64,000 nt of DNA from assembly GCF_963855985.1 (NCBI RefSeq), contig NC_087108.1:13753155-13817154 (forward strand). The letters run 5' to 3'. A program made the translations under genes and the position numbers. The DNA is from Ostrinia nubilalis (Eukaryota; Arthropoda; Insecta; Lepidoptera; Crambidae). The notes under the pieces are model-generated. The model was not told where the DNA came from and did not search any database. It saw nothing but the letters and a program-made list of their open reading frames with translations. Of this stretch, positions 11,404 through 22,700 are shown one piece after another (position 1 is the stretch's first letter; each line of letters starts with the position of its first letter).

Positions 11404-11547
11404 GCCGGGCCTTATCTACTCGCTGTAATCGGGAAATCATTTTTGTGTTACGGCTAAAATGACAGCACTGTAATAGGTGATTTATAAAATAAATAAATAA
11501 ATAAAAATTCATTTATTTCCAAAAATACTTGTATACAGAGTTATTAC

Positions 11548-12270
11548 TAGAGATGAAACGGATAGTTGTTTGGCCGGATACCGGACACCGGATATCCGGC
11601 CAGCTGCTAGGCCGGATAGCCGGATATCCGGCGGCCGGATAGTTGGCCCATTGTCTCGTTGCATGTCGTGACGAGTTTAGCGCCGTACAGGTGCTTCGAA
11701 CGCGATCAGTGGGTCTATTAGTAGACTAGACTAGTCAAACTTTTCGAAAATCGAATCAGTCCGAATAGAATGTCAGATTTTGCCACTTGTCTAGGGAGCA
11801 GATCAATTCAGGCGATTTCGGTGCCATCGTGAGTGTGTAATTGAATAGCAAAAACTAAATTAGTTTACTTGCTGCATAATCTGACTGAACTGCATCATGA
11901 CATTAGACCAGTGAAAAAAAGATCGCCCATTTTATTTGGCAATATTTCGACTTAACAGATATTTACTATTTATGTATTCGTCATTAGAGTGAATAGCCCA
12001 GAAAAATAAATTAGTTTTTTTAAAGGCCTTAATATGGCTTTTTGTAACTTTTGGACTTTAAATAAAAGCCGTCATTATAACAAGCCATTTTATTAAAGTT
12101 TTTACCTCAAAGATTAATGTATTTCATTTCATTAATAGGAAATTGTCGTAGTTTTTTAATATCCGGTATCCGGCCGGATAGTGAGTTACTATCCGGTATC
12201 CGGCCGAATAGTAAATTTAGGCCGGATATCCGGCCTACCGGATAGTTACCGGATATCCGTTTCATCTCTA
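11548..12270. mobile_element. hAT-type MITE (723 bp) with 8-bp target duplication
   Basis: The terminal inverted repeats TAGAGATGAAACGGATA are flanked by GTTATTAC at 11540-11547 and 12271-12278, the 8-bp duplication expected of hAT transposons. Both subterminal regions are packed with CCGGATA/TATCCGG motifs in both orientations, probable transposase-binding repeats. No transposase ORF was seen. Confidence 0.88.
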
Positions 12271-12278
12271 GTTATTAC

Positions 12279-13480
12279 CGAGTCTTCCCGGTAAGTAGTC
12301 AGAGACACTTGTATTGGGAATAACTCGCTACTTCCCATTAGGATAGCTCTAATTAAATCTAGTAGTATTAGTTCACTAAGTAAGTATTTACGTTGGTATG
12401 TAAGAAAATGTACAGCAGTAAATTGTAATAAATTATGGTAGATAGATTACTAACTCTCTTTCATTGACATACAATCGTACAAATTATGTTACATATTACC
12501 TACTGCTTTTGTATAGTCTATGGTATTCTCGGTAGAGGTAGAGTAACATTGGGGCGCTAGCGCTGCTGTGCCCAAACAAACGCAAAGCTGAAAAAGTAAG
12601 TTTTTTAGTCATAATTGACAGGTCAGAAAAAGAAGTTATAATTATGGTTATAAATCATACCCAACTTCTGGCCGAGGGGGAAGTCATGCCCAGTTTATGA
12701 CCTGGGGAGAGGAGGGGGGCGGGGGAGTCATACCCAGCTTCTAGGCTAAGATTATATAATTTCCAGGAGGGAGCAGCTGTCCTTTCCTGCAGCAGCTGGC
12801 CCGCCCATGGGAACGGCGAATAAATAGGTAGGTACGTAGGTTAAACTCAGAAAAACTAAATAACAGGTAGGTATTGCGTGTACATCGAAATGATCTTCAT
12901 AGCAATGTCCTGCTTGTAGCCTAGGCAGAGTGTATCTGCCTCAGCTATACCTTATTGTTAGAAGTAAATAAATTAATACTTATACATTTTTATATTTTAC
13001 TTGGAAGAAGATATTTTATGACTAACAACACTTATGAACACTTTATTTGAATAAATCGCCAAATATACCACCGCGGACACCCCAATCGCGTCTCCGTGTT
13101 CCATTGAATCGTATGAGCGTATGGATTTTTGCGATATTTTTCACAATTTTTATTTTTAAAAATTACCTATTGATAGCTTACTTTATTCTAATGAATAAAA
13201 TGTCATTACAAGTTTTTCTCTAAAACTGACAGTTTGGCTAGAAAAAATATTTTCTATCCACGCAGTACGCCGGCAGCGTTCGGATCGGATATAGTGACGT
13301 CATCGTTCCCGCGCCGGGCGGTCAGTGAACTTTTTTAGTATTTTGGCCATTTCGTCAATTTTTGTCGTAGAACGATAATTTTTGGAATGTATATTAAGGA
13401 TTTCTTAGTCCTATAAATCTGCATTCACAGCTAAAAATCGAAATGATCCTCATTAAACGTGTGTCACAAAATTAACATGT
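12279..13480. other. Intergenic, no gene recognised
   Basis: Mostly AT-rich sequence. Around 12660-12760 a short partial duplication of TCATACCCAGCTTCT occurs in a G-rich stretch. Nothing else could be assigned. Confidence 0.4.
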
Positions 13481-13481
13481 A

Positions 13482-13555
13482 ACAAAATTAGTGAACATTC
13501 TTCATTACATGCTGTCGGTCAACAGCATGTAATGAAGAATGTTCACAAATTTTGT
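13482..13555. other. Near-perfect 34-bp-arm hairpin
   Basis: The left arm 13482-13515 and right arm 13522-13555 pair over 34 positions with one mismatch; the inner 25 bp are perfect and the loop is 6 nt (CGGTCA). The inner arm contains TTCATTACATGCTGT. It could be a very young MITE remnant or a precursor-type RNA hairpin; nothing in the sequence decides between them. Confidence 0.7.
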
Positions 13556-13639
13556 ATTTCAGGTTTCTGTTTTCTCTGTTAAAAATAAAAAATACACGTG
13601 AAAGAATTATTTCGATACGTCAATTAATTTTCAAGATAT

Positions 13640-13980
13640 TGAATTTTAAAGGTGCGGGCGGCGGTCCGCCATTTTATGCGCGTGACGTCATAATACAGTG
13701 ACTGGCTCAAATTTGTATGGGTGGAATCTTGCAAGCTGAATTAAGACCCACTTCCGGACAACAGATTAAGCTGAAATTTCGCGTACTAATGTAATTTGGA
13801 TGACCATGCAATATTATGATGACATGGAGCTGATCTGATGATGGAGCTGGAAGGTGGCCATAGGAACTCCATAATAAAACGACTTAACTCCATCGAGTTT
13901 GGGCTCGTTCGTTTTGTATTGACAAGAACTTCAATTCTATACAGGGTGTTAGGATAGAGCACCGGGGTCTTTTAGTGGCT
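13640..13980. repeat. Dispersed lepidopteran repeat
   Basis: The block contains GATGATGGAGCTGGAAGGTG, GGCCATAGGAACTCC and AACTCCATCGAGTTTGGGCTCG, strings I recognise as a common moth and butterfly interspersed repeat. There is no ORF, and the class was not determined. Confidence 0.45.
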
Positions 13981-14559
13981 ATGCCTTGTCCTTCTGACTT
14001 GGTGAGCCCCACATAACCTACCCTGTCCCCGTAGGGTAGGTATGCAATTCAAAGCATTTTTCCCCAAAAAAAAAAAATTTGATTGTAATCCAACTAACGT
14101 CGGGTGCCCTCTCAGACGCATAACATTTTTCATCATAATTTAGTTTGGTATAACAGTATTTGCATAAAGTTTTTTCGAATAAACTTTGATATGCATAGTT
14201 TTCTAAATGCATAATGGTTTCATAGGCATAATAATAACTTTCTCTAATTTTCAATAGCATAATTTAAATAATCATAAATGTAAAAAACATAATTTTTATA
14301 TTCCTAAAGTTTGTTTTTAATAAAATACGATAAACATAATGTAATTATTTATAACATTTAAAGTCATAAATATTGTCTATAAGAGCAACCAACATTGAAC
14401 ATTAAATAATTGGGTTATTCCGTATTCGACCCACGACAAACTCAACCCACTCATTATTTTCCTTACTCAACCCAATTTTGTTCCTTACTCTACCCACAAC
14501 TAATTTTTAATTTTATGTTCCTTATTCACCCCAAAAACATTCCTAGCTCAACCCATTTT

Positions 14560-15335
14560 AAAACCACTTAAAAAATATAAGATTTTTATGTACGGTCAGA
14601 ATAAAAATATATTTTTTAGAAATTTAAGCTCAGTTAATTTTTGTGTTAAGATCGTGCTATTAAATAAAACTACAGGAGTTCTGATACAATAATATATTTG
14701 AAAACGTTTTTCACAAAAGGACACAAATAAAATAATGACTACATGCAATTAGAACTATAACTTTTCATAACAAAACAAAAAGTAGATACATTTTTTAAAA
14801 ATCTTATAATAAAAATCACAGATTAAAGAGGAACCATTAACTTACATAATTTGAATCTAATTTAAATCTACTATAAATCCACTATAAATCTTAATAAAAG
14901 TATTCATGTGGACGGACAACTAATCCCGCGATATAAGTTTTGAGCGGTATGATTTGACCAAAGTTTCTTAATTACCTTAAAATAGAATAAAATCTTCGAT
15001 ATATTTAAGTTAATCAACATTTTTAAACATTTTCTAACAAAACAAAATATAGGCACATTTTAAAAATCTTATAATAAAAATCACAGATTAAAGAGGAACC
15101 ATTAACTCCAGCTGTATATTATTATAACAACATGGACTTTATGTAACAACTTCGAATAAGGAATCATTGTAGACTATTAATTTGTTAATTTACATTAAAA
15201 TAAAAATAAAATCTTTACTATAGGTACTTAATCATCAATATAATAGCTATCATTTATAAACTTTTACAAGACAAAATATAGGTACATTTAAAATCTTACT
15301 TATAACATATTCACAGATTGAGTGGAATCATTACA
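14560..15335. other. AT-rich MULE interior downstream of the transposase
   Basis: No gene was seen. A roughly 45-bp block containing ATCTTATAATAAAAATCACA and AGAGGAACCATTAAC occurs twice (about 14803 and 15070), a local direct duplication. Confidence 0.5.
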
Positions 15336-16745
15336 TTATATAACACACTTAATTTTTAAGTTACATTTACACTTTAAAATAAAGAAATGGAGCCAATTTT
15401 CTAGGCAGTGGCTCACCACTATTTTTCGATCAAGTAACTCTTGAATAGCACTGTTGATTCTTTCGTCATTTTCCATTTCATTTACTGACGAAGAGGTCGA
15501 CGCACCATTTTGTTGTTGCAGAATTCTTGCGTTTTGTAAAAGTGCATCCCTCTTTAATATATGTAGTATTTGCGGCATATTTACTTTTTTGTTGGGAATA
15601 AATCTATTTAATGTCGCATGCCAGCTTTCGACTGCGTTAGTCGTTCTCTTTTTTTGTCCGCAGACATTCCAAATATGCCGTGGAAATTTGCCCTCTTCGA
15701 GCCATGTCATCACCAAATAGTCATTAAACTTCGTCATATCGTTTCCTCTGGGACAGTCCTCCATAATGTAGAGATAAGCGTCGTCAATCAAATTTTCTGG
15801 TAACAACGGCAAAGCCAAGCATAAAGCAAGATGTTTGAGCTGATTCCTTTTTTTGGTAAGATTTAGTTTTTTTGCTTTCTTAACAAGGGCTTGAGTAAAA
15901 TGGAAATAGCAGCCTTTAATTTCTGTGTTTGGTAGTACAGTTTGGATCGAATTTATCACAGCCCTTTCAAAATCAATGAAAATTTTGTTCGGATTCCAAT
16001 TCGGTATTTGAGCTTTGATCAAACGGAACATTGTAGCATAGGTCTTTTCAGTTTTTGACATAAGGAGAACATAAACTAACGGGATAATATTAGTATTTCT
16101 ACTGTCATCATCCATATCACCGTGTATAACATAAAGCTGGTAAAATGGCTTGATGCAGCATTTGAACGTACCGTCAGCATAGAAGACGCGAAACGTTGCC
16201 ATTCTTTGACGCCCTTCCTGTGTTGCAAAACCTATTATACGAGTTTCATTTTGTTCATAGTCGAAGAGTAAAAAATCATCATATGCCTTAGGAACTTCTA
16301 CTTCGGCACCAGTTTTAAATGTTGTTTTTTTCACTCCATGGCTCTTATTGCGAGCATTGTAGAGACCTGTCTTAATATTCTTGAAGTCCGGCAGCTCTGT
16401 TACTAGATTGAGCCCCTGATCATGTAGTGACAATAAAGTTTCTTGATACAATGTCGGTATTGGTTCACATTTTACTGATTTCACTTTATTCTTTAGATTG
16501 TGCAAAGATTCTTTCACAATATTTTTAGTTTCACTAGGCTCACAACTGTGAGAACTTTCTTTAATAACAACGTCGTCGAACACTCTTACACTGCCATAGC
16601 AATTTGGTGCTTTTATGCAACGCCACATTATGCTACCATCCTTGTTTTGTAGTTTTTTATAAAATTGAATACCGTTATATAACAACAATTTACGGCCTCG
16701 TTGCGTATCCACATAACACAAGTCACCATCACGATTGTTATGCAT
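15336..16745 (-). CDS. FLYWCH zinc-finger MULE transposase
   Basis: A 469-codon ORF is read from the ATG at 16745 (an in-frame GTG lies 9 nt upstream). Residues about 15-65 form a FLYWCH-type zinc finger (W-x-C...C-x-G...H-x-C: MWRCIKAPNCYGSVRV, then ESSHSC). Residues about 185-300 match the MULE DDE domain: ADGTFKC (first Asp), FIDFERAV (second Asp) and CYFHFTQAL. The C-terminal VESWHATLNRFI is also typical. The function would be cut-and-paste transposition of its own element. Pairing with TIRs at 14411 and 18209 argues against host domestication. No frameshift or stop was seen. Confidence 0.85.
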   Translation of the reverse strand: MHNNRDGDLCYVDTQRGRKLLLYNGIQFYKKLQNKDGSIMWRCIKAPNCYGSVRVFDDVVIKESSHSCEPSETKNIVKESLHNLKNKVKSVKCEPIPTLYQETLLSLHDQGLNLVTELPDFKNIKTGLYNARNKSHGVKKTTFKTGAEVEVPKAYDDFLLFDYEQNETRIIGFATQEGRQRMATFRVFYADGTFKCCIKPFYQLYVIHGDMDDDSRNTNIIPLVYVLLMSKTEKTYATMFRLIKAQIPNWNPNKIFIDFERAVINSIQTVLPNTEIKGCYFHFTQALVKKAKKLNLTKKRNQLKHLALCLALPLLPENLIDDAYLYIMEDCPRGNDMTKFNDYLVMTWLEEGKFPRHIWNVCGQKKRTTNAVESWHATLNRFIPNKKVNMPQILHILKRDALLQNARILQQQNGASTSSSVNEMENDERINSAIQELLDRKIVVSHCLENWLHFFILKCKCNLKIKCVI

Positions 16746-17064
16746 TTTAAACACGAGATAGGTGCACTTCGTACGTCAGTTAGGGGTAAACTGATAAGGG
16801 CCGATTCGCAACATTGTCAAAACAATTAAAACCGGTTTAAGGGTGAACAATGGATGGACAAGCCGCTTGGCAAGCGGTATCGGTTACTCATTTGCATAGA
16901 TAACAGTTAATAAGATAATAACTCACACTTTTACCTTTAACAACGGTTTGTTGAAAGTGCAAGTTTTCCCATAATTGTATGTTTCTATATTTTATCAAAC
17001 ATGTAGGTGATGTTTTTTTTTTTAAATAAAAATAAATGTACTAGTATGTATTTATCATAATTAA

Positions 17065-18018
17065 CCTTTAACTATGGACGTCGGGTCTCAGAGGCCCACC
17101 CCCCTTTTCAATTTCTCGGTTTCAACACCTTCCACCCACGTGCCGCTCTCGACCATCTCAGTAGCTTCAGTTTTAACTGTATCTTGACCGATGAGGCATA
17201 AAATAGCGTCTTCTGGCACTCATTACGTGAGTAATTACCATCCAAAATTCTATCGGGGTCTGGGAGACCCGATGACTATATTTTCCATACAAACATATTT
17301 GTATGGATGTGACTTGTCAACTATAATTTTTTTATATTATATTATTATAATCTTATGTAAATTGTTCTAGTTTAAGAATACATAATGGCAGAAAGTTTCT
17401 GAGTACATCAGCTATTTAATTAGCCCAATTATCTAAAGAACATTTCAGGAGTAAGGTATTACTTGTAAACGATTCTTCTGTTGAGAGAGATGTCTTAGAA
17501 GGCTACATTGCTGCAGATTCCGATTCTGAATGGTGTCCATTTTGCCTATTTTGACTCTCAAAGAAAGATGATACATGCCTGTAGAGATAATTGGTCTAAA
17601 GTGTTCTAGGCAACTGTGTATAATTTTAGCAAGTTTAACCCTTGTCAAAAATTTTATTTTATGTCTTTCAGAAATTTTGTTCATGTTTTTATGTTACACG
17701 AATATTAATTAGCAGGGAAAACAATTTAAGTTTGAATTATTATTAATCGACTGTAATCAAGGAGCCTACATGTGATGGCAAGTCAATTAACACTGAAAAA
17801 TGTTTAGGTTATTTAAATTTACAAAAAAATAATTAAATAATGTTAAAAGTTGATTATATTTACTACTAAATTCTTTATTAATAGTTATTAGATATATCGC
17901 AACTCTTTAATAAATTCAAATTGGTTCAGATATGAAAATGAGAAGAATTTTAGATAGGGGCCTGTGAGACCCGACGTCCATGGGAGTGTGATTATTTTTT
18001 CACGTCCATAGTTAAAGG
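17065..18018. mobile_element. piggyBac-type non-autonomous element (954 bp) nested in the MULE
   Basis: TTAA at 17061-17064 and 18019-18022 flank termini CCTTTAACTATGGACGT and its reverse complement. Subterminal GACGTCGGGTCTCA and GGCCTGTGAGACCCGACGTC mirror each other. On the plus strand near 17463-17535, SSVERDVLEGYIAADSDSEW resembles the acidic N-terminus of piggyBac-like transposases, so this is an internal-deletion derivative. It differs from the element at 2856. Confidence 0.85.
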
Positions 18019-18209
18019 TTAAATTTCTGGACAAATAGTAAACGTTGTTTTGCTATCCATACTTGTTTTTGGTATATTTACTTTGGGTTGAGTGAGGAAT
18101 GCATTTGGGTAGAATAACGAAATTCTGTAATGGGTAGAGCTAGGAATACTAATTTGGGATGAGTGAAGAAATGGGTTGAGTTGTCATGGGTCGAATACGG
18201 AATAACCCA

Positions 18210-19257
18210 TAATAGGGTTATAATAATATATTGTAATTAAGTGCCAGCCTAAACGGCAAAAAAATAAAATAAATGACTCCAAAAAGTGTGTTCTAAAAGG
18301 TAGAATATTATTACGTCATTCCTTTATCTGTATAATATTGTACCTACTTACTATGATTAATATCTTTGGAGTCGGTGCCGATAAATTTGTAGAGACAGGT
18401 TTTTAAGAAAAAAATATTAATGTAGGCTTAGATAATAATTATGCTCGCTCATAATATATTACTATGTAGGTACTTATTTATCATCTCGTTTTCTAGTTAA
18501 CGTAGTACTTAAAAGTAGTTTTAGTTTGGCGTTAGATATAATGATGCTGACTTTTTTTAACTAATCTTTACAATATTTACTTTACACTAGTTACAGTGAA
18601 TTTTAGTGTGACTGATGAACCAAGGGCAGCAACAGGACCTGCAGGCACGGGAGGCCCTAGACAAGTTTAGTGGCAAAATAATGTGACATTTTGTAAATTC
18701 GAAAGTAACTAAATACACAAAAAAACGCTAGAGATGAGGGTTTTTGAAATTATATCGGTCACGTTTTGTTACTTTCCTTTCCACTGAAAACCAATGTCGG
18801 GACATCTTAAGTAAGTGCCCTTACGACTTTTACACTCCGTATTCACAAACTATGCTTGCTTAAGTGACGCAGCAAATCGAAATTCAAATTCAAATTCAAA
18901 ACGTTTATTTGCCAAAAACACAGTAATACACAGAACGCACAGCGTTAAATAGAGCTAGGTGATTGATTCGTGTGTGACCCTGTGCGTCCATGCGCACTGT
19001 GAGACCTCATAGTAATGTTTGTGAATACGGGCGTAAGTCTCTTTAGTCTCTAGGTCTATAATATTATAAAAACATACCTGCGTAACACAACAATAAACAC
19101 AATCTTGTAACCTTCCTTTCTGTGGCCCAATACGGCGGTTATAATTATAATTAGATGAATGAATAATTATGTATTATAATATCTTAATATCTTTAATAAA
19201 TTAAGATTAAAAATAATGATGATCTGGTTTACCAGTGATGGCAGACGACGTGCGGGT
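18210..19257. other. Intergenic region upstream of copy B
   Basis: No gene was seen. Near 18885-18930 is AAATTCAAATTCAAATTC followed by AAAACGTTTATTTGCC, the (TCAAAT)n type of LINE/SINE tail common in Lepidoptera. The remainder is AT-rich. Confidence 0.45.
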
Positions 19258-19360
19258 TATAAGGCGGCCGCGGCGGGCGCGTCTGCAGTGGGCGCCGGCG
19301 CTTCTCGCTTCACATACCTACACATTATAGGACGGATTATCTTATTAACGCATCGCAAGC
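19258..19360 (+). promoter_or_regulatory. TATA/Inr core promoter and leader exon of ANL copy B
   Basis: TATAAGG at 19258-19264 is followed 29 nt later by CAGT (A at 19287). Downstream CGCTTCACA and CATCGCAAGCAAG match the copy A promoter, but the donor GT seen in A is GC here (CGCAA|GCAAG). If it is used, it would be a GC-AG intron ending at the CAG before the start codon at 19729. The promoter call rests on motif spacing and on conservation between copies. Confidence 0.6.
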
Positions 19361-19728
19361 AAGATATTGTGCTCGTGAATTTGACACTATTGAAGTAATT
19401 GAATTAGTAGGTACACTAATCTGAAAATAAAGCGGTAAATAAAAGAGCGTTCATCAAGTATTCATTAAAATGATGTAAATCATATTTTCATCTTCATAAA
19501 ATCACAGGATCTATGCTCTTTCAAATGTTATATTTTTCATAGAGGCATTGAACACTTGAAAAAAACAATAGTTCATTCAAATGGTGGAAGCTACGCAATT
19601 ATTTTTTTAGAACCTTAAACCACTGACGCACTATTTAACTAAACAACACAACATACTGGCGTATGTTTTTCGTGTTGGATTACAGTCGCGTCCAATAAAT
19701 TAATTCAGGCATCCCCCAGGCATCAGGC

Positions 19729-22700
19729 ATGTCGCACGCGGTGGTGCGCGGCGCGCCGACGGCGGCGCAGCGGTACGCGGACGGCGCGCTGGACGCGTGG
19801 CTGCGCGCGCGCGGCCGGGAGCCCTCCCGCGAGGCGCGCGCGCGCGTGTCCGCGGCGCAGCTGCTGCTGCACTGCATGCGCCAGGCGCCCGACTTCGTCT
19901 GCATGGTGAGTGCGGCCGCGCGAGCCCGCCGCCGCCGCTGGGACCTCGCTGTTACCCGTCTGTTCTTGCGCCAGATCAACGGCGCCACCGGCGAGCAGAC
20001 CACGAACCGCGAGATGCTGGAGCTGGCCATCCCTTTCGCGCGCAAGCTGCTCGCCCAGGGCCTGAAGGGGAAGACCGTGATGCTGGTGGCGCGCGACCAC
20101 GAGCGCACCGTGGCGGTGTTCCTGGGCCTGCTGCTGGCGGGCGTGCTCGCGTACCTCACTGATCCTGGGGCCACTAAGTGTATGTACGAACCTCCGAGAT
20201 TCATGTCTGAGCTGCAGAGATCACTGAGTATTCAAGGAGTCCATTGTGTCTTCGTCGTTTTGCACATTAAACTGTTCTTGTTCCAGATGAGTTGCAGCAC
20301 TACTTGCGGCTCGTGGAGCCCGCGCTGGTGTTCTGCGACGAGGCGACGCAGGCGGCGGTGCGCGTCGCGACGGCCGACGCGCCCGCGCCCGCGCACGTGC
20401 TGCCCATACACGACGACGCGCTGCTCGACTACATCCAGGGACACACCGACGACCTTGACTCTTTCGAGTGCGTACTAAACATTATGGTAGAGTACAATGA
20501 ATGACTAATTTGACAGTGATTATTATTCTTCAAATGCACGAAGCCCCAAAATAAGATTAGCTTCGAATAAAAAGTAGGTCTCAAGCTACTTTATATCCTA
20601 ATCCATTTGCTTTATGGTACTGTGTCTCTTACTTCCATTCTCGTTGTCTCGCATGTGGCACCCGCGTGGTCGTGTGCAGAGCGGAGGACAGCGAGGAGGG
20701 CGCGGCGAGCCTGCTGCTGCCCACGAGCGGCTCCACGGGGCTGCCCAAGGCGGCGCAGTACAACCAGCGCGCGCTGGTGGCGCAGCTGCCCACCGTCTGG
20801 TCGGTCGCACACTCTATTATCTTAACAACTAATATAAAACCTGATTGCATAGTCTTCTGAATGGTGTCTGGAATATTCTCGTAGTTCGATCGGTTAATAA
20901 ACCTTTCTAGAACTATTCTAATGGGTGATTCATTTGGAGTACTTTCTTCAAATCTAAAACAAAATGTTATAAAAACCAATTTATTGGGTTATTTTTTTAC
21001 TATACAAAAGAACGTTTCTTGAGATTTGTTTTTAACTTAAATAATTTCATTTTCAATAATTAATGATTACTTATTTCATTAAAATGTTGACTTTAACTCC
21101 GGGTGACATACTCCAACATTCTGCAGTTCCAATTTTTGATGAAGTATCCGAACATTATTAAAACAGACTATAATTGTTTCCTAAAATTCAAAACCGTGAT
21201 AAGTGATTCATCCTTAAGATTTATTAAGTTAATACTTCGGATTAATGTACCTACTAATTTTGTTATATTTTTTTGTTTTCACGTCCAGCTGATTATCATA
21301 GTTGTAGAGTCCTTAACTAGCTTCTAAATATTACGCCCACAGGATGCACTATGAGAAGTTTCCCACGCCTACGGAGCGTGTGATGTTGCTCACAACGCCG
21401 CAATGGAGTACCTTCACCATCACCGTTGCCACGTGTTGTTTATACAACGTCACACTGGTCATGTCTCCCAAAGAGGCTACCGTGGAAAATGTACTCGACA
21501 TGATGCAAAGATGCAGGGTATGACATGAATAACTCTGAAGGTGGCGTTGCTAGTGTCGTTGAGGTGACGACCTCATAACGAGTGGATTGTGTTATGTTGG
21601 CAGCCAACTTGGACGTTCTTCGGGCCGCCGTTCGCCAAGCAGCTGGCCAAGGCGGCGACGCCGGACCACTTCTCGTCGCTGGAGACCGTGATGACGCTCG
21701 GCTCGCAGGTGTCGCCCGACATCATGGCCGCTCTTAAAGTGAGAGTTTTGAAGACTGAAATGTGCAACTCAACTAACAAAATTACGGAAACTAAATCTGT
21801 CTATATGTGTAGCTTTAATTATTCTCAATAGAGTCATATTCATTCAACATTGTTGTGATTATCATCATCATCAATATTACATACATTATAATATAGCAAT
21901 AAGATCTCATATTCTACCACAGAATAAGTAATAGTACAGGTACAGAAGGATTACTCCGCAAGACGATTTAAATAAATGCGAGTCTTGCTACGACGCGATA
22001 CAGTGGAATTCAGCTCGCACAGCACTACGTACCTACAATTTTATTCGACTACAAGTTTTGTCTCTTTCTATCGCGTGCCTCTGAACTCTTCTTACGCTGT
22101 TAGGGTTGCTGTCTAGTAAAAAAATAATTAATCTACTTATTTGTAATGAGGTACGTATGTAGGTAAGTGTGCATTCATTATGGAAAACCTTGGGAGAGGC
22201 CTTTGTCCAGCAGTGGACGTCATTTGGCTGAAACGAACGAACGCATTCTGAGCAGTAGTCATAGTAGGTTAGGTTCCTATACTATCCTAAGAATTATTGA
22301 TTACCTACATGGCCAACATACCTTTCAGCATCTTTGGGAAGCGAAAAAAAAAAGATAAATCCGGTAGATTTCTTTTCGAATTTAAACACCCGAACGCCGC
22401 TTATATTTCTTTCTCTTTATGTCCATTTTTAAATAATACTTCGATCATAGAATTATAATCATACTACAACGCACGCCAGCGTCCTGACGGGCGCGCGCGT
22501 GACACTCGCCTGATATAATACCCGCCGGCGGGGCGCTTCGCTGTAGGTAATTATCGGATGTACCGCGCGGAGTGAGCCAGGCCTGATTCTACTCGATAAC
22601 AACAACTGAAGCCAACTAATTTGACGTTTGGTGAAATTCCGTTAATAGTTTCACTATTTTTAGGAAAAAATGGCACCGGGCAGCAACCTGTGCGACGGGT

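Larger units (their letters stand above)
14411..18209 (-). mobile_element. MULE-type DNA transposon with intact transposase
   Basis: The terminal repeats begin TGGGTTATTCCGTATTCGAC at 14411 and close with the reverse complement at 18209. Inside each end the motif CCTxxCTCAACCCA recurs about every 27-30 bp (four times on the left from 14455; three or more on the right from 18060), a subterminal repeat pattern. The transposase gene lies on the minus strand at 15336-16745. A piggyBac-type MITE is nested at 17065-18018. No clear target duplication was found. An intact ORF between matching ends makes this a candidate autonomous copy. Confidence 0.82.

Noticed and set aside
19723..20204. Long antisense ORFs opposite ANL exons 1-4 in copies A, B and C
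   Set aside because: The exons are very GC-rich (Arg/Ala/Gly-rich frames on both strands); the sense exons have splice sites and family motifs, the antisense frames have none.
19729..20478. Single 249-codon ORF reading through introns 1 and 2 of copy B
   Set aside because: Family motifs and splice sites support removal of both introns; after exon 2 the ORF reads exon 3 in the wrong frame.
22500..22560. Possible alternative promoter (GATATAATACC with GC-rich flank) in intron 6 of copy B
   Set aside because: No initiator at the right spacing and no equivalent in copies A or C.
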